A DNA stretch of 64,000 nt, taken from the NCBI GenBank assembly GCA_034509925.1, contig CM067530.1, forward strand, positions 7,814,001-7,878,000, written 5' to 3'. Source of the stretch: Hirudinaria manillensis (taxonomy: Eukaryota > Annelida > Clitellata > Hirudinida > Hirudinidae). Positions within the stretch are counted from its first letter, which is position 1; every line of letters begins with the position of its first letter. The translations under genes and the position numbers were made by a program. The notes under the pieces were generated by a model. That model did not search any database and was not told where the DNA came from. It worked only from the letters and a program-made list of their open reading frames with translations. Shown one piece after another: positions 38,201 to 47,474 of this stretch.

Positions 38201-39004
38201 AGTCGGATTGCAAATCAGATATCAGAGAAAGTACAATATCCTTGCTAAAAAGTTTTTCCAGTTCATCGACTACGGCCGAATATTTTTGGCCAACTTCTTC
38301 ATTGTTTCCCGTGGCTACCCTGAGGATATAAATATAAATGTAAAAGGATTTGTAACTCTTCAGATGTTACAATAAGAATATCTAAGGTTAAATTACATAT
38401 ACAAGACATCGTTCGTTATCAAAAGATGATTTCCTTAAAGTAGTTTTATTATTTTAACGTTAGAGTGTCCTCACCAAACTAAAACATAAAGTTCCTTTCC
38501 ACTTTTCCCGGCATTGGAATATGCTCCAAGTAAATCTTCTTTTGATGCCAATAAATCGGTTGTCAGACTGTTGAAATCTGTTGCATATGTTTTCTTCGTA
38601 TAATTTATGTTTTTAAACGTATCATAATCATTTAAAAATATTTTTTCTGTTTTTACCTCCAGCAGAAACTTTAACCAAAGAAAATGTGCTAAGGTCCTGA
38701 GATGGCTTGAATACGGCATAACTTTTTGCGCCTTGGGCTACGTCCTGATAAGCTTTCGAGGCATCGGCATTGAATGTTAAGGTCGCACTGGTCTGAATAA
38801 CAAAATGCAGAATTTCAAAAATACTCTAATTTAGATTGTTGATATGTGGCCACTGAAACTCACCAATTTGCAAAATTGGAGGATAAGGAATATTGTTCCC
38901 GACCAGAACGAAAAAGAGGCTGTGTGACCCTAGTTAAATAATGTAATTAATTAAATTTAATCAAAAGTCCTGTAGCCCAACTAGAGTAATAAGTAACTAA
39001 CCAT
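16757..39004 (-). CDS. Giant secreted protein with 15 tandem ADF-H-like modules
   Basis: Sixty-two coding exons join in frame (7,164 nt, about 2,387 residues). Exon 1 (39002-39004) is the ATG only. Exon 2 (38864-38929) encodes the leader MGHTASFSFWSGTIFLILQF, a likely signal peptide. Then come one N-terminal-type module, three STADK-type modules and eleven lysine-rich modules, each of the latter preceded by an acidic linker exon ending in DDDEP or similar. The last four small exons encode a 41-residue polar tail. Each lysine module has a first strand near KKYVTLKWTPTNTLVVDK, then GEGRYAFYNDNGKLLLVVW, then APSTLPDKQKVLYKKK. The order matches cofilin: core strand, RYALYD strand, hydrophobic strand ending FW, APxxAPxKxKMxY helix. 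A family search is needed. Ser/Lys actin-contact positions of cofilin are largely replaced by Lys, and the signal peptide points outside the cell, so an actin role is doubtful. Two mobile elements sit in its introns. Confidence 0.82.
17528..17748 (-). repeat. 3' LTR of the Gypsy element
   Basis: 221 bp, matching the copy at 22836-23056 base for base as read. On the minus strand it carries AATAAA at 17572-17577, a candidate polyadenylation signal. Confidence 0.93.
17749..17761 (-). other. Polypurine tract
   Basis: Minus-strand AAGGAGGGGGCAA abuts the 3' LTR and overlaps the end of the pol stop codon. This is the expected position for plus-strand priming. Confidence 0.8.
17760..21926 (-). CDS. 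pol: Gypsy capsid C-half, nucleocapsid and pol polyprotein
   Basis: 1,388 codons without a stop. Residues 1-100 are the C-terminal half of the capsid. A CCHC zinc knuckle is at 156-169, retropepsin VIDTGAS at 235-241, reverse transcriptase about 500-700 with YLDDIIV at 654-660, and RNase H opening at DTDASNCG (801-808). The integrase has an HHCC zinc finger (about 1037-1077) and catalytic D1106, D1166 and E1202 (LDIAGP, HSDQG, VERFNR). A GPYRI chromodomain-like end motif is near 1341. All key catalytic residues are present. The first ATG lies 12 bp after an in-frame TAA, so translation must depend on the upstream gag frame. Confidence 0.93.
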   Translation of the reverse strand: MERRFGNGHMLEVHKNELKNRTQKQGESLQELEADVRRLAYLAHPGQSTDFIENIVTDAFVDGIRDAETKMALKIHGIKASHEALAFAISIEAARAAIQKSLNVKKIEAQENRGKEKDKDNDKDREMIKKIARQINDFSKPPRNLRFQEIDRRPRCFRCNKPGHLARECRTTFSKKQQYWREPYKSEKPEASDFKGQRSFQQTRNAPLVFHVTALGKGSSLEVKGKIGGKEYNLVIDTGASTSIVQPKLAGNSKVTTNNYKLKTATGELVPVQGTTTITVDLGGKSFEQEFMIANITDECILGLDFMRRYGISIDMKGGTLQQGTMEIPLNYGGTEIKDTFVKVLQDETIPAQSESLIWGGLEGDHTKFGIGAVEDQSGIGQGLLIGRALVKLNTGRVPLRVMNLSDQEQQIKAGTPIALCRNLEHILTLDGSGNKHIKRDAMPKPLVDNLLKDLNKTLQKEDYQQAEKLLSEFQDIMAEQDSPLGRTNLVQHQINTAGAKPIRQNPRPLPLATRANAKEMIKEMQDQGVIEPSNSPWSSPVVLVKKKDGSLRFCVDYRKLNEMTLKDSYPLPRIDDTLDTLSGSKIFSTLDLKSGYWQVELHPDDREKTAFSTGEGLWQFTVMPFGLCNAPATFERLMEHILRGLNWKVCLVYLDDIIVVGKTFGEHLDNLREVFSRIREAGMKLSPKKCSLFKKEVKYLGHIVSSEGVSTDPDKVDVVKNWPVPKNIQELQSFLGLCTYYRRFIANFSNIAKSLHELTVKGKPFIWNGSCEKAFNNLKEAMTTAPILAYPIPGLPFILDTDASNCGIGAVLSQQVENEEKVLAFYSRSLSKAERNYCVTRRELLAAVESMKHFQKYLLGQPFLLRTDHASLRWLLNFKNPEGQMARWIERLQGFQFNIEHRRGQIHNNADTLSRRPCQLNCRHCNNAEKKQETEECRQIRITVPEPWTESGLRDLQLRDEALAPILQWMEAGVKPDWQQIAEHGEVTKSYWAQWDSLRISNGLLHRKWETEDGTDYHLQIVLPRSCVSEVLQEFHNGTSGGHLGVNKTIRKVRERFYWLHYKQDVEEWCRNCNNCATSKGPQKKTKGLMQPYNVGVPFERIALDIAGPFPASKKGNRYILVISDYFTKWTEAFALPNQEAENVADALVNNWISRFGVPLELHSDQGRNFESKIFQELCENLGIHKTRTTALHPQSDGMVERFNRTMEQYLSKMVSEQQDDWDRYLPLFLMAYRTAVHKTTGISPSKMTFGREIRLPADMMFGRAEEPKSACDYVSSLRNTLADTHQVARKNISVNSDQAKARYDRQANDISFKENELVWLYNPQRKKGKSPKLQKDWEGPYRIIKKINDVVYRIQKSARTRMKVVHSNRLAKYHGETEQPVRDEQI
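21935..22756 (-). CDS. gag: Gypsy gag, N-terminal part (SAP domain, coiled coil, start of capsid)
   Basis: 273 codons. Residues 1-42 are an SAP-type DNA-binding motif (LRVPDLRRELRNRGLDATG). Residues about 60-200 are a heptad-like coiled coil with repeated units (VLREEVKTDxAKFQTSMD). Residues from about 219 open the retrotransposon capsid (PPLFDGQGPWAVFRHQFETA). The frame then ends abruptly after LLQT, within the capsid. The remaining capsid half lies in the pol frame. The break probably inactivates this copy's own particle assembly. Confidence 0.85.
   Translation of the reverse strand: MGPKILDDLRVPDLRRELRNRGLDATGLKAELQGRLEEWLLENNHDPSEYEFGAQKEKQWEALQTAIEANNKALDALRSDNNVLRSDMTCGIDVLRSELICGMDTLRSDVKSDIANFQVAMDVLQEQVKTDVAKFQTSMDVLREEVKTDAAKFQTSMDALREEVKTDVANLRSSKEMADLRKVKAELDALKEEQRMEIEKFKKYNESKTETYGREKTTRPPLFDGQGPWAVFRHQFETAAERNKWTEEEKATELIMVLRGRAAELLQTMLHCK
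22817..22834 (-). other. Primer-binding site, tRNA-Leu type
   Basis: Minus-strand TGGTGTCAGGAGTGGGAT begins two bases inside the 5' LTR. It is complementary to the 3' end expected of an animal tRNA-Leu acceptor and T-arm plus CCA. The tRNA identity is from recognition, not alignment. Confidence 0.75.
22836..23056 (-). repeat. 5' LTR of the Gypsy element
   Basis: 221 bp, same sequence as the 3' LTR; directly followed on the minus strand by a tRNA primer-binding site. Confidence 0.93.
23163..24068 (-). other. Large gene, acidic linker and lysine-type module 15
   Basis: Linker 24021-24068 (IVFGEDSDEGPEDNEP); module exons 23711-23831, 23523-23634 (112 bp, two codons longer than in modules 5-14) and 23163-23358. 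Most divergent of the lysine modules; it resembles module 3 of the middle gene. The Gypsy element begins about 100 bp beyond its last exon. Confidence 0.68.
24294..25212 (-). other. Large gene, acidic linker and lysine-type module 14
   Basis: Linker 25180-25212 (GEEDEGDDDEP, the shortest); module exons 24831-24951, 24659-24764 and 24294-24489. The basic helix reads YKRKLKKLKKLLKKSFFYV. Confidence 0.7.
25394..26368 (-). other. Large gene, acidic linker and lysine-type module 13
   Basis: Linker 26327-26368; module exons 26012-26132, 25835-25940 and 25394-25589. The third exon is divergent from module 12: FAYVVAESVPELELTKLL, ending VKKFG. Confidence 0.7.
26535..27322 (-). other. Large gene, acidic linker and lysine-type module 12
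   Basis: Linker 27284-27322 (13 residues); module exons 26999-27119, 26822-26927 and 26535-26730. Introns are nearly the same sequence as those of modules 11 and 13. Confidence 0.7.
27496..29072 (-). other. Large gene, acidic linker and lysine-type module 11 (intron carries a DNA transposon)
   Basis: Linker 29025-29072 (16 residues); module exons 27971-28091, 27807-27912 and 27496-27691. The intron between linker and module is enlarged by the inverted-repeat element at 28206-28927; without it the unit would have the usual size of about 1 kb. Confidence 0.7.
28206..28927. mobile_element. Non-autonomous DNA transposon, pogo/Tc1-mariner-like
   Basis: 722 bp bounded by CAGT...ACTG and a TA duplication on each side (28204-28205, 28928-28929). 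Terminal inverted repeats of about 23 bp are imperfect (CAGTTACGTCTGGCTACTATG against CAGTCAAGTCTCGCTGCTATG). Subterminal direct repeats share CTCGCTAxTATGCxACTTTT followed by xGTCGGTCCCGAC or a close variant. No transposase ORF is evident. It sits in the intron of lysine-module 11. The start and TA duplication resemble pogo/Tigger elements; the superfamily is inferred. Confidence 0.75.
29243..30052 (-). other. Large gene, acidic linker and lysine-type module 10
   Basis: Linker 30011-30052 (KPEEEDEDEDDDEP); module exons 29707-29827, 29530-29635 and 29243-29438. The third exon ends FKKPG. Confidence 0.7.
30269..31104 (-). other. Large gene, acidic linker and lysine-type module 9
   Basis: Linker 31063-31104 (KPEEEEEDEDDDEP); module exons 30747-30867, 30580-30685 and 30269-30464. 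From here to module 13 the third exon carries variants of DFSYAVPQSVQDLDLPKL. It ends KKVL where modules 5-8 end PE. Confidence 0.7.
31214..31981 (-). other. Large gene, acidic linker and lysine-type module 8
   Basis: Linker 31931-31981 (17 residues, PLPKPTEEDDEVDDDEP, the longest of the set); module exons 31708-31828, 31489-31594 and 31214-31409. Confidence 0.7.
32113..32969 (-). other. Large gene, acidic linker and lysine-type module 7
   Basis: Linker 32928-32969 (KPVDEDEDVDDDEP); module exons 32711-32831, 32388-32493 and 32113-32308. The third exon differs from that of module 8 by about one residue (YPTF against YSTF). Confidence 0.7.
33094..33935 (-). other. Large gene, acidic linker and lysine-type module 6
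   Basis: Linker 33894-33935 (KPAEEDDEVDDDEP); module exons 33666-33786, 33357-33462 and 33094-33289. The central exon has FFNDNG in place of FYNDNG. Confidence 0.7.
34037..34968 (-). other. Large gene, acidic linker and lysine-type module 5
   Basis: Linker exon 34930-34968 (VPEELSDEDDDEP); module exons 34629-34749, 34316-34421 and 34037-34232. First of ten modules with the fixed 121+106+196 bp exon set. The helix reads TDKQKVLYKKKLVKVKKLL. Confidence 0.7.
35066..35880 (-). other. Large gene, ADF-H-like module 4 (STADK type)
   Basis: Exons 35754-35880, 35352-35481 and 35066-35279. The last exon carries a Val/Pro/Glu linker (EPVKETPVVPEKVE) where modules 2 and 3 have Thr runs. Confidence 0.7.
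35989..36067 (+). pseudogene. tRNA-like relic or SINE head, copy 1
   Basis: GGTGCTCC and GGAGCACC form an 8-bp terminal stem. Between them GTGTAATGGTTAAGACA resembles a tRNA A-box (as in tRNA-Gln/Glu), and CTTAAGA looks like an anticodon loop reading TAA. The T-arm/B-box is degenerate, so this is not called as a working tRNA. Confidence 0.45.
36125..36932 (-). other. Large gene, ADF-H-like module 3 (STADK type)
   Basis: Exons 36806-36932, 36401-36530 and 36125-36329. Its first exon encodes the same peptide as that of module 4, and the second differs by a few residues. The surrounding introns are also nearly the same, so modules 3 and 4 are a recent tandem copy. Confidence 0.7.
37042..37113 (+). 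pseudogene. tRNA-like relic or SINE head, copy 2
   Basis: Same GTGTAATGGTTAAGACA and CTTAAGA core as the copy near 36,000, about 1,046 bp away. It shares that copy's tandem duplication. The terminal stem is weaker. Confidence 0.45.
37170..38033 (-). other. Large gene, ADF-H-like module 2 (STADK type)
   Basis: Exons 37907-38033, 37452-37581 and 37170-37374. Contains KRYVIFKFSDDFSSIVLDK, VRIVIYFVPVV and APGTADKTLVSKYQTKLK, ending in a nine-Thr run that forms a flexible linker. Confidence 0.68.
38112..38929 (-). other. Large gene: signal peptide and ADF-H-like module 1
   Basis: Leader exon 38864-38929; module exons 38657-38792, 38475-38577 and 38112-38319. Motifs are KSYAVFKPSQDLSTFSL, ELYVLVW and SDLQSDFNL, followed by AAEGYNRIISS. 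The last exon (208 bp) is 3 bp shorter than in the two neighbouring genes. Confidence 0.68.
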
Positions 39005-39045
39005 ATTTGGTGGGTGCCCAACTGCTGGGGAAGCCAAACTGTAAG

Positions 39046-39054
39046 CTTTATATA
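39046..39054 (-). promoter_or_regulatory. TATA box of the large cluster gene
   Basis: Minus-strand TATATAAAG, 42 bp upstream of the ATG at 39004. The layout (TATA, very short leader, ATG, intron) matches the other two cluster genes. Confidence 0.65.
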
Positions 39055-40468
39055 CACTTCTAGAGTTAAATTTCATCAGCCTACATTGTGATGTACGACC
39101 ATTTGGCAGTCGACGTTGGGGACATTTCGGCGTGAGTTTAACGGGTTTTCATGACGGCAAAGTCAAAATTTATGACAAATTGATAGCGTGTGCTGGTGTT
39201 TGATCGCTAATGCTTTATCGTCTTTAATATGTGCAGACAATATTACTTATATGAAATTAACGACTATTGTGGTAATAATAGTAATGTCCTGTTGGGTTGG
39301 AAATGTTTATTTTCATTCTTTTACTTCATGAAGCCTTTAGTTGTTTCCATAAAATGTTGCCATAAAAACTTGCCGCCAAAAAGTCATCGAGCTATTCTTA
39401 ATTTTTAAGACCTTCACGGGTCTCTTACTTCATTTGCTGGCGTTGTGTTGCAATTTCTCAATAAAAATTAGTTAATAGCTCGGTGGAAAGAGCATAGGTG
39501 GGATATTAGGAGATATTGCACCTGTTGCGGCCTATGAATGAATTATTCTATTTTTCAATTTCATGCTCAATAAACAAACTGAAAACATTAAAACAGAGTA
39601 CAGCTTGTACCAACCTGAGTGTGAAAATGTATTTTCACATTATTTTATCCTCGATGCAGAACATTTTTCGAAACCTGGGACCCGTCGCGTCAGAACTTGA
39701 CGTAAGTAAAATTTCATCAGAATTATGTTTAATAGCTATCGAAATTCTAATAGTTAAAGATATTACTAATAAGTTCAGTTTTTTATAATAAAAAAACAAT
39801 TATTTTCGCTTGATGTTATTTTACCATACCGTAGACCATTTTTACCACAGTGTACGCTAGGGGATCTTGAGGGTATGGTCGTGATATAGAAAGTACCAAA
39901 ATTGTATGTCTGAGGGCATGGGAAGAAGATAACAGTAGACTGAATGCTTACATATATTCCCATGTCAAGTTTATCTCTTCCAAGTTATGATAACCCGCAC
40001 ACATGGTTTTATAATTGGTGGCTTTGTAATACTGATGTAAAATGCAAACTACGCCTGCACCATTTTTTTGAGGGCTTATTTTATGCTGGGTCTTTCTTTA
40101 GTCTATTAGACTGTGGCATCCTAACATTAAAAATTAACTCTTTACTCATTATAAACCTAATGTACATTGCGAACTAACTTTTACTTTTTTTTGTAAACCC
40201 TGGCCACAATAGCTTTAACCTTGTGCAAAACTGACGAGGGACACAGATGCACGTCTGAGAGGAAACACGTCATCGCGACGTTATGGTGATATCTTTGCGT
40301 TTCATTTCTAAAGTATTTCTCATGATCAGCAAAATTTCACATCACATGCAAACAATGTGACCATAATTGAACTTGATTGTACATTCTGATTTTAGGCTTA
40401 CAGCTTTAGAATACAGAAAATAATCCAGTCACGATCCCTCTACATTTTATTTGGACTAAATTAATATG
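39055..40468. other. Intergenic region between the ADF-H cluster and TATDN3
   Basis: No supportable gene. It should hold upstream control sequence of the large cluster gene. A TATDN3 polyadenylation signal (minus AATAAA, 40446-40451) lies 17 bp after its stop codon. Confidence 0.5.
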
Positions 40469-42264
40469 CTAAAGTGATAAAGACATAGATATCTTTGGAA
40501 ACAATTTCTTGGTGTTTTCCATCAAAATGCTTGCAAGTGATTCATGATCAAGTTTTTTGACTTGAGCAATGTATTCAAATGAAATTCTTGCATTTACAGG
40601 CTCATTCCTGATCTTGAAACAAAATAAAAAACATTTAGTTTATTTGTTATTTACCAAGCATCACAACTAATATTCATTTTTAAGACAAATCAAATTACCA
40701 TTTTCTCAGGGCCCAAAGCAGGAGAATCAGTTTCTAACAATATCCTGTCTAAAGGCAAAGCTTTGACTATTTTATCCTTCTGCAGGAATTTTTCAAAATG
40801 TTAAACAACTTTGAAAACAATTTTTCTAAAACAAGGCTTAAAACTCTGATGTAAATTCGACAATAAGGATAGAAAAAAAAACAGAATAAAAACAATGCAA
40901 TAAAAGATACTGGAAAGGTTCTGCTCATTAACATCAAATGCATAACTAAATAGAACAACTCTATTGCCGACATTGCAAGAGGCAAATTCTTAATTATTGG
41001 ACCATTTTGATATGTGACGGAAGAACTTAAGAACTAATCTACCTGTTCACTGCGAACGATTGAAGGAGGAAAAGAAAAGAAGAATCCCTGGGAAGCTCCT
41101 TCCAGTGCGACAGACACTTTTCCATCGAAAGCGTGCAAAAGAACGTTGCGTGCGTTCATTTCTTTCAACAACTTGATCACTGGTCGACCTGCAGATCTTG
41201 AATGAACATTTCTGAAGAAATTTCAATATATTAGTCAGATTGTGTCATTTTTAAATTACTATTTTATTTAAATTATTATTATTAAAATTCTATTTTTGGT
41301 ACTCACATGGGCAATCCATGTTGTTCTGCAAACTTTACCTAAATTGGAATAAAATTTAATGCATTTGCTGTTATTCTACTCCTATTACTATTAAGCAACA
41401 TACCTGTTCACTAAAAACTTGTCTTTGAGCCAATTTTTCATCCTCAGAATTGCAAACTCTTGGTGTGAAATCCAAGCCAATCTGAACAAAGCCAATTTTA
41501 ACTTTTGACTCACTATTAATTATCATCAGGCCTCATTAAAATGGAAGTATGAAAAGATATGTCACCTCGCCTATGCAAACAATTTCAGTTAAATGTTCAT
41601 GGAAATGTGGAAGCATTTTCTCCAAGTCCTTGAAAAAATTCAAAATTATTAAGTATATTCTAAAATCCCAGCAATTGATTCTACCTCCATTCTGGCACTT
41701 CTATCTTTATCTCCATCTTTCTAAAAGTTAAACAATAATTACGTCAAGTAAACATCCTCAGGGCTTTTTAAAAATCTCTGTTTTTACCTGGACTGGGTGA
41801 ACACCGATACCAGCAAAACAATAATTTGGATAGCTTTGATAATCAAGATAAAATCAAACTAAAAATAAACCAATGAATAAAGTAATTTCACAGCATTGTT
41901 TGTCTAACTTTTTCACCATTTGGAACAACGGTTGGACGTCATCGGCACTTTCTGTTACAGAGACCATTCCTTTAAGACCAGCCTAAGAAAAACATTGAAG
42001 TTCCATATATTCAAAATTCAGTCAGCCGTTGAAACTAACCCCCATAGCTTTTTGTATAACATCATCTCTATCCTGTTGAAATGATGAAAATATATTACAA
42101 ATCTTAACAATCAACACATCCAGCCACAATTTCAAAATTGTGTTAAATCCAATTCAGAAATGTAGCGCAAATGCTCCAGAGCATGATAATATTGATGGGC
42201 TCACTGTATCAAATTCTTCGCAATATAAATGGTTGTGGCAATCAATAAAATTTATTCCCGTCAT
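40469..42264 (-). CDS. TATDN3: TatD-family metal-dependent hydrolase, TATDN3
   Basis: Eleven coding exons in frame (816 nt, 271 residues, close to the usual TATDN3 length): 42205-42264, 42040-42072, 41909-41982, 41788-41833, 41685-41720, 41566-41628, 41404-41481, 41307-41338, 41043-41211, 40699-40779 and 40469-40612. TIM-barrel metal-ligand motifs are visible: the first-strand [40 protein letters not shown] and LLETDSPAL. The run [14 protein letters not shown]...LLHAFDG and the end [18 protein letters not shown] are characteristic of TATDN3 rather than TATDN1 or 2. The product is a putative cytosolic or nuclear divalent-metal nuclease/phosphoesterase. Shares a promoter region with FDX2. Confidence 0.93.
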
Positions 42265-42513
42265 GATTTACTCTTAAAGTTATTTCTAGCAACGGAAGGG
42301 AATGTTTATCACTGAACTTTTAATCATTAGCATAAATATACAATTTAAACTGTTTTTATTAAAACATACGTTAAAAAATAATTGCATAATGTTATTAATT
42401 TGTCGCAATTTGATAAATCTTTGCATTAATAAATCATGATTAAAAGTAGATTTAAGCATGCTTCTTTTGTAAACAAAACGTAAACCCCCTTCGCGAGTTT
42501 TACATTCGTTAGC
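42265..42513. promoter_or_regulatory. Bidirectional promoter region, TATDN3 / FDX2
   Basis: Only 249 bp separate the divergent start codons, so both core promoters must lie in this interval or overlap the first exons. No clear TATA box is apparent. Confidence 0.6.
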
Positions 42514-43850
<1,337 letters not shown>

Positions 43851-46800
43851 ATAATTTTAATGATTTATTTTTACCAACAAAATCAAGAATACTCAGTTTG
43901 CCTCCAGATACTTGATTGTGTGTTTTTGAGAGTACTTAAAGTACATAAATCAATGCAATGATTGTTTAAGTAAGTGAGGATCAGCAGAAATGAAAAAACT
44001 TAGCTTTGGAGCAAAGGTTTGGGGTTGTTCTTTCTGAATAGGGAAATGTTATTTTAATTAATCATTGTATAATGAAGATGTTTATTATTACTTGTCCATC
44101 TTTCTGGTCTGGACTTCTCAGCTCCACTTATTTAGCTTAGTACTTATTATGAAACTTATCAATATCTTTTTGTCATTCAAAGTCACATAAAAATTGACTT
44201 TGAAGGGCTCATAAGGCACCACAGCACTTAAGATTCGTTACCAATAGCCATGGTTTTTGGAACACATCTTCGTTTGCAGTTCTCGTGACAGGTGTGATCC
44301 TCAATCGAATATTCTCTCGTTGAAATGGCCAAACAACGTATTGATTAAAAAAAAATACGTATTGATAGAAAGATGAAACAGTTATGAATAATAAATTGCT
44401 TAGTTGCTGCGCTCGATGGTCATTCAAATGTTGAAGGTCGAAGGGATTTTGACCTTAGAATGAACCGCACTTAAGGTTCAAAAACGTGATGTTTGTTGCG
44501 CTAGCAGTACTTTTTATTCATTTTCAGATGCAACAAAGCCATACAAAGCCAAGGTAGTTATAATTATTTATAATAACACGTCTATGTAAGATTTGTTTGA
44601 TTAACATGTCTTTGATATGTTGAGGCCTACTTTAGGATCAGCAACTTAATGACATCATTTTTATTCCGTTTATTTCAAACGTTTTCCAGAGATTGATTTA
44701 TTTGAAAAATGTGACTTTGTTTTTAAATATTTCTTTTCAAATATTTCAATTGTTTGCTATGTTTGGCTATCCTAAAATATTAGTATTGTGGTATAGTATC
44801 GTATATAGTATTAAAATAATATTATAGTATATAATCGCATTATATAAGTAAATTATTATATAATTGCTTTGTCATATTTTGATGGCCCTTAATAATAAAG
44901 CTGTGTGGAGGACAATTCCATGAAATATAAATTCGACAATACTTAGAACTGCTGATATCTATTAGCAGAAAACCATTCTAAAAAAACCATTTTTTTGTGC
45001 CTAATTTCCTGAGAGCAAGGAATAAACCGAACGGCATTTAACTCATTTGTATTCATCAAGGAAGATTAACCGTCATTTTGCAGGCAAATACGAAAAGAAA
45101 TGAAAATAACGATGATTTGTTCTTTATATGGCTCATTACTTCCCAGACTCACGAATTGCAAACACACGAAACCATACGTCTCTTGAACTTCATCTTACCT
45201 GTTTTGAATTGTTTGATATTTAATTTTATGATTTTTAAGAATATTTTCACAATATGCACTTAGACTTTAACCATCGAAATTTGTTAAAAATTTAATTTTA
45301 GGATGAATAAAAGTGTCTAAGATGAGCATTTACTGTTGCGTGCTTCATATGATGTGGTCGTTGACTTTGACAAATGTTGTTTAAATTCAATTTAAGGTAA
45401 CAAACGACATTTCATTGTCTATGTAGATCTCTTTTAATTTCCGCTGATTACGTAAGATTTTTTTAAAATTTCCATTCAAAGTTTATTCAAGCAGTACTTC
45501 CGCTCCACGATGCTCACAAGCAGGGGCGTTATTAAAGAACACTTTTTTTTTGCTGAGAATTAAATGAAATTATAAAAACAAAACAGAACAAAATGGCATC
45601 TAATGCTTTGAACCTTAACCTGTTGACCTATTAATATAATTTAATTCGGAGGAATGCTTAATTTTGGTTAGAAATGATTTTAAGGCGGTATTTTTGACCA
45701 CAATGACATTGGTAGGTGCAAAGGAAGTGATGAGATATTAATGAACCATTAATACTTAAATAGCTTCCCCATCCAAGTCATTACCGGAGAAGGTGTCCAC
45801 ATTTTATATTAATCTAATTAAAACTAATTAGTTATTTATAATTTGCAAAATAAATAAAAACATTCATTCTCGGATGAATTTTCTATGACCGATTTGCAGG
45901 ATTAACGTTTCAAAAATGACGTCAGCCGTTGTTGTTGTTCTTGTTGGTATTTTACAATTTCTTTTGAATTTCTTTTGAATTTCTTCAATTGTCAGCACCC
46001 AGGATTAGGAATTGTTTTAAATTCTCCTTCAAGTTCAACGTAGGATTACAATTGTCCCTCCTCGACAGATCGCCTGACGTTGCTTCCGAGATTGACGACT
46101 GCTACAGGTATCAGGTCAGATGATCACGTGATCGCGACGTTCATCCAATCACCGAGAGGCTCCAGACGCACGTGCGCAAGAATATTCACGTACTTATTAT
46201 TATTACTATTATTTTTATTATTTCTTTTTTTTCAAATCCAAGGGCGTAAGATTTTAATATGGAATGCACTCGGATTTATTTCGAAATAAAAAACCAAAGC
46301 AAGCATTTAACATTTAAACCTGTAACGACTTAATCTTATAAGGAAATCTTCAATAAAATCGAATAACAATTCATTTGGCTTTTATCGATTTCAAAATTCT
46401 CTCCGGAAATTCGTCAAAAATGTCATGAAAGTGTCCTTGCGGTAGCAGTGAAAGATTCAATTCTTCCAAGAGCATCCGGCTCGAGATCATGGCAAAGCAT
46501 TCCTCTCGCGTAAAAGTGTCTAACATTCCCTCATCCAATTATTTCTTTTAACAGGCTTAAGGAAGCTCAATGAGCAAACATGGACGCTCGAAATCCAGAT
46601 ATTCACAACACGAGCTTCAGAAGTTCGTTCTAACTGAATTTTGAACCTAATTTCATTTAAGCATAAATTTAAAAAAAATCAATTTTAGCAATTTAATGTA
46701 ATTTATTTATTTATATATTTGTTGATGATTTATTTATTTTCAATGTTCATTAATTATTTATTTATTTATTTACAATATTATTTAATAACGTATTTGTTTG

Positions 46801-47439
46801 TTTCCGGACTCATTTTCAGAGTTGAATGTTTTGCATAACAATAATTAAAACAAAAGCCACGTGGTTTAATTCGCATGTTTATTTCAATATTTTATTACAA
46901 AGTTAGAAACCTTCCGAATAAACAACGAAATTATTTCCAAGAATTAAATTTAAATAATTTATCTTTCGAATGAAATTCTGCCGAAATTCTGCTGAAATTC
47001 GCTGATAATTTTTATCTTGAAACCGACAAACGAGAGAAGATGAAATTGATGAAAATATGAGAAATAAATCGTAGGAATATTGAACATTCCACGGCAGAAG
47101 TTTATTGATTTCACCCACAACAAAACATACTGAATTGATGGAGCATCATTAATAAATAAATTTATATTAACATTAGTAATATCGTTACTAACTAGATATA
47201 GTAATGATAATAAATAATGATTTTAAATAATCTAATGATAATAATTATAAATAATTGATAATAAATTATAATTAATATAATAAAGTTGATAAATATCCAA
47301 ATAATTATTAACATCTCTATTATAATATAATCGTTATCATTATCATTATAATTAATGTTGTTATTTATCGTCTCTTACCATTCTTATTTATTACAATTAC
47401 CAAATATATAATTATTATAATAATATATTATAATAGAAA

Positions 47440-47474
<35 letters not shown>

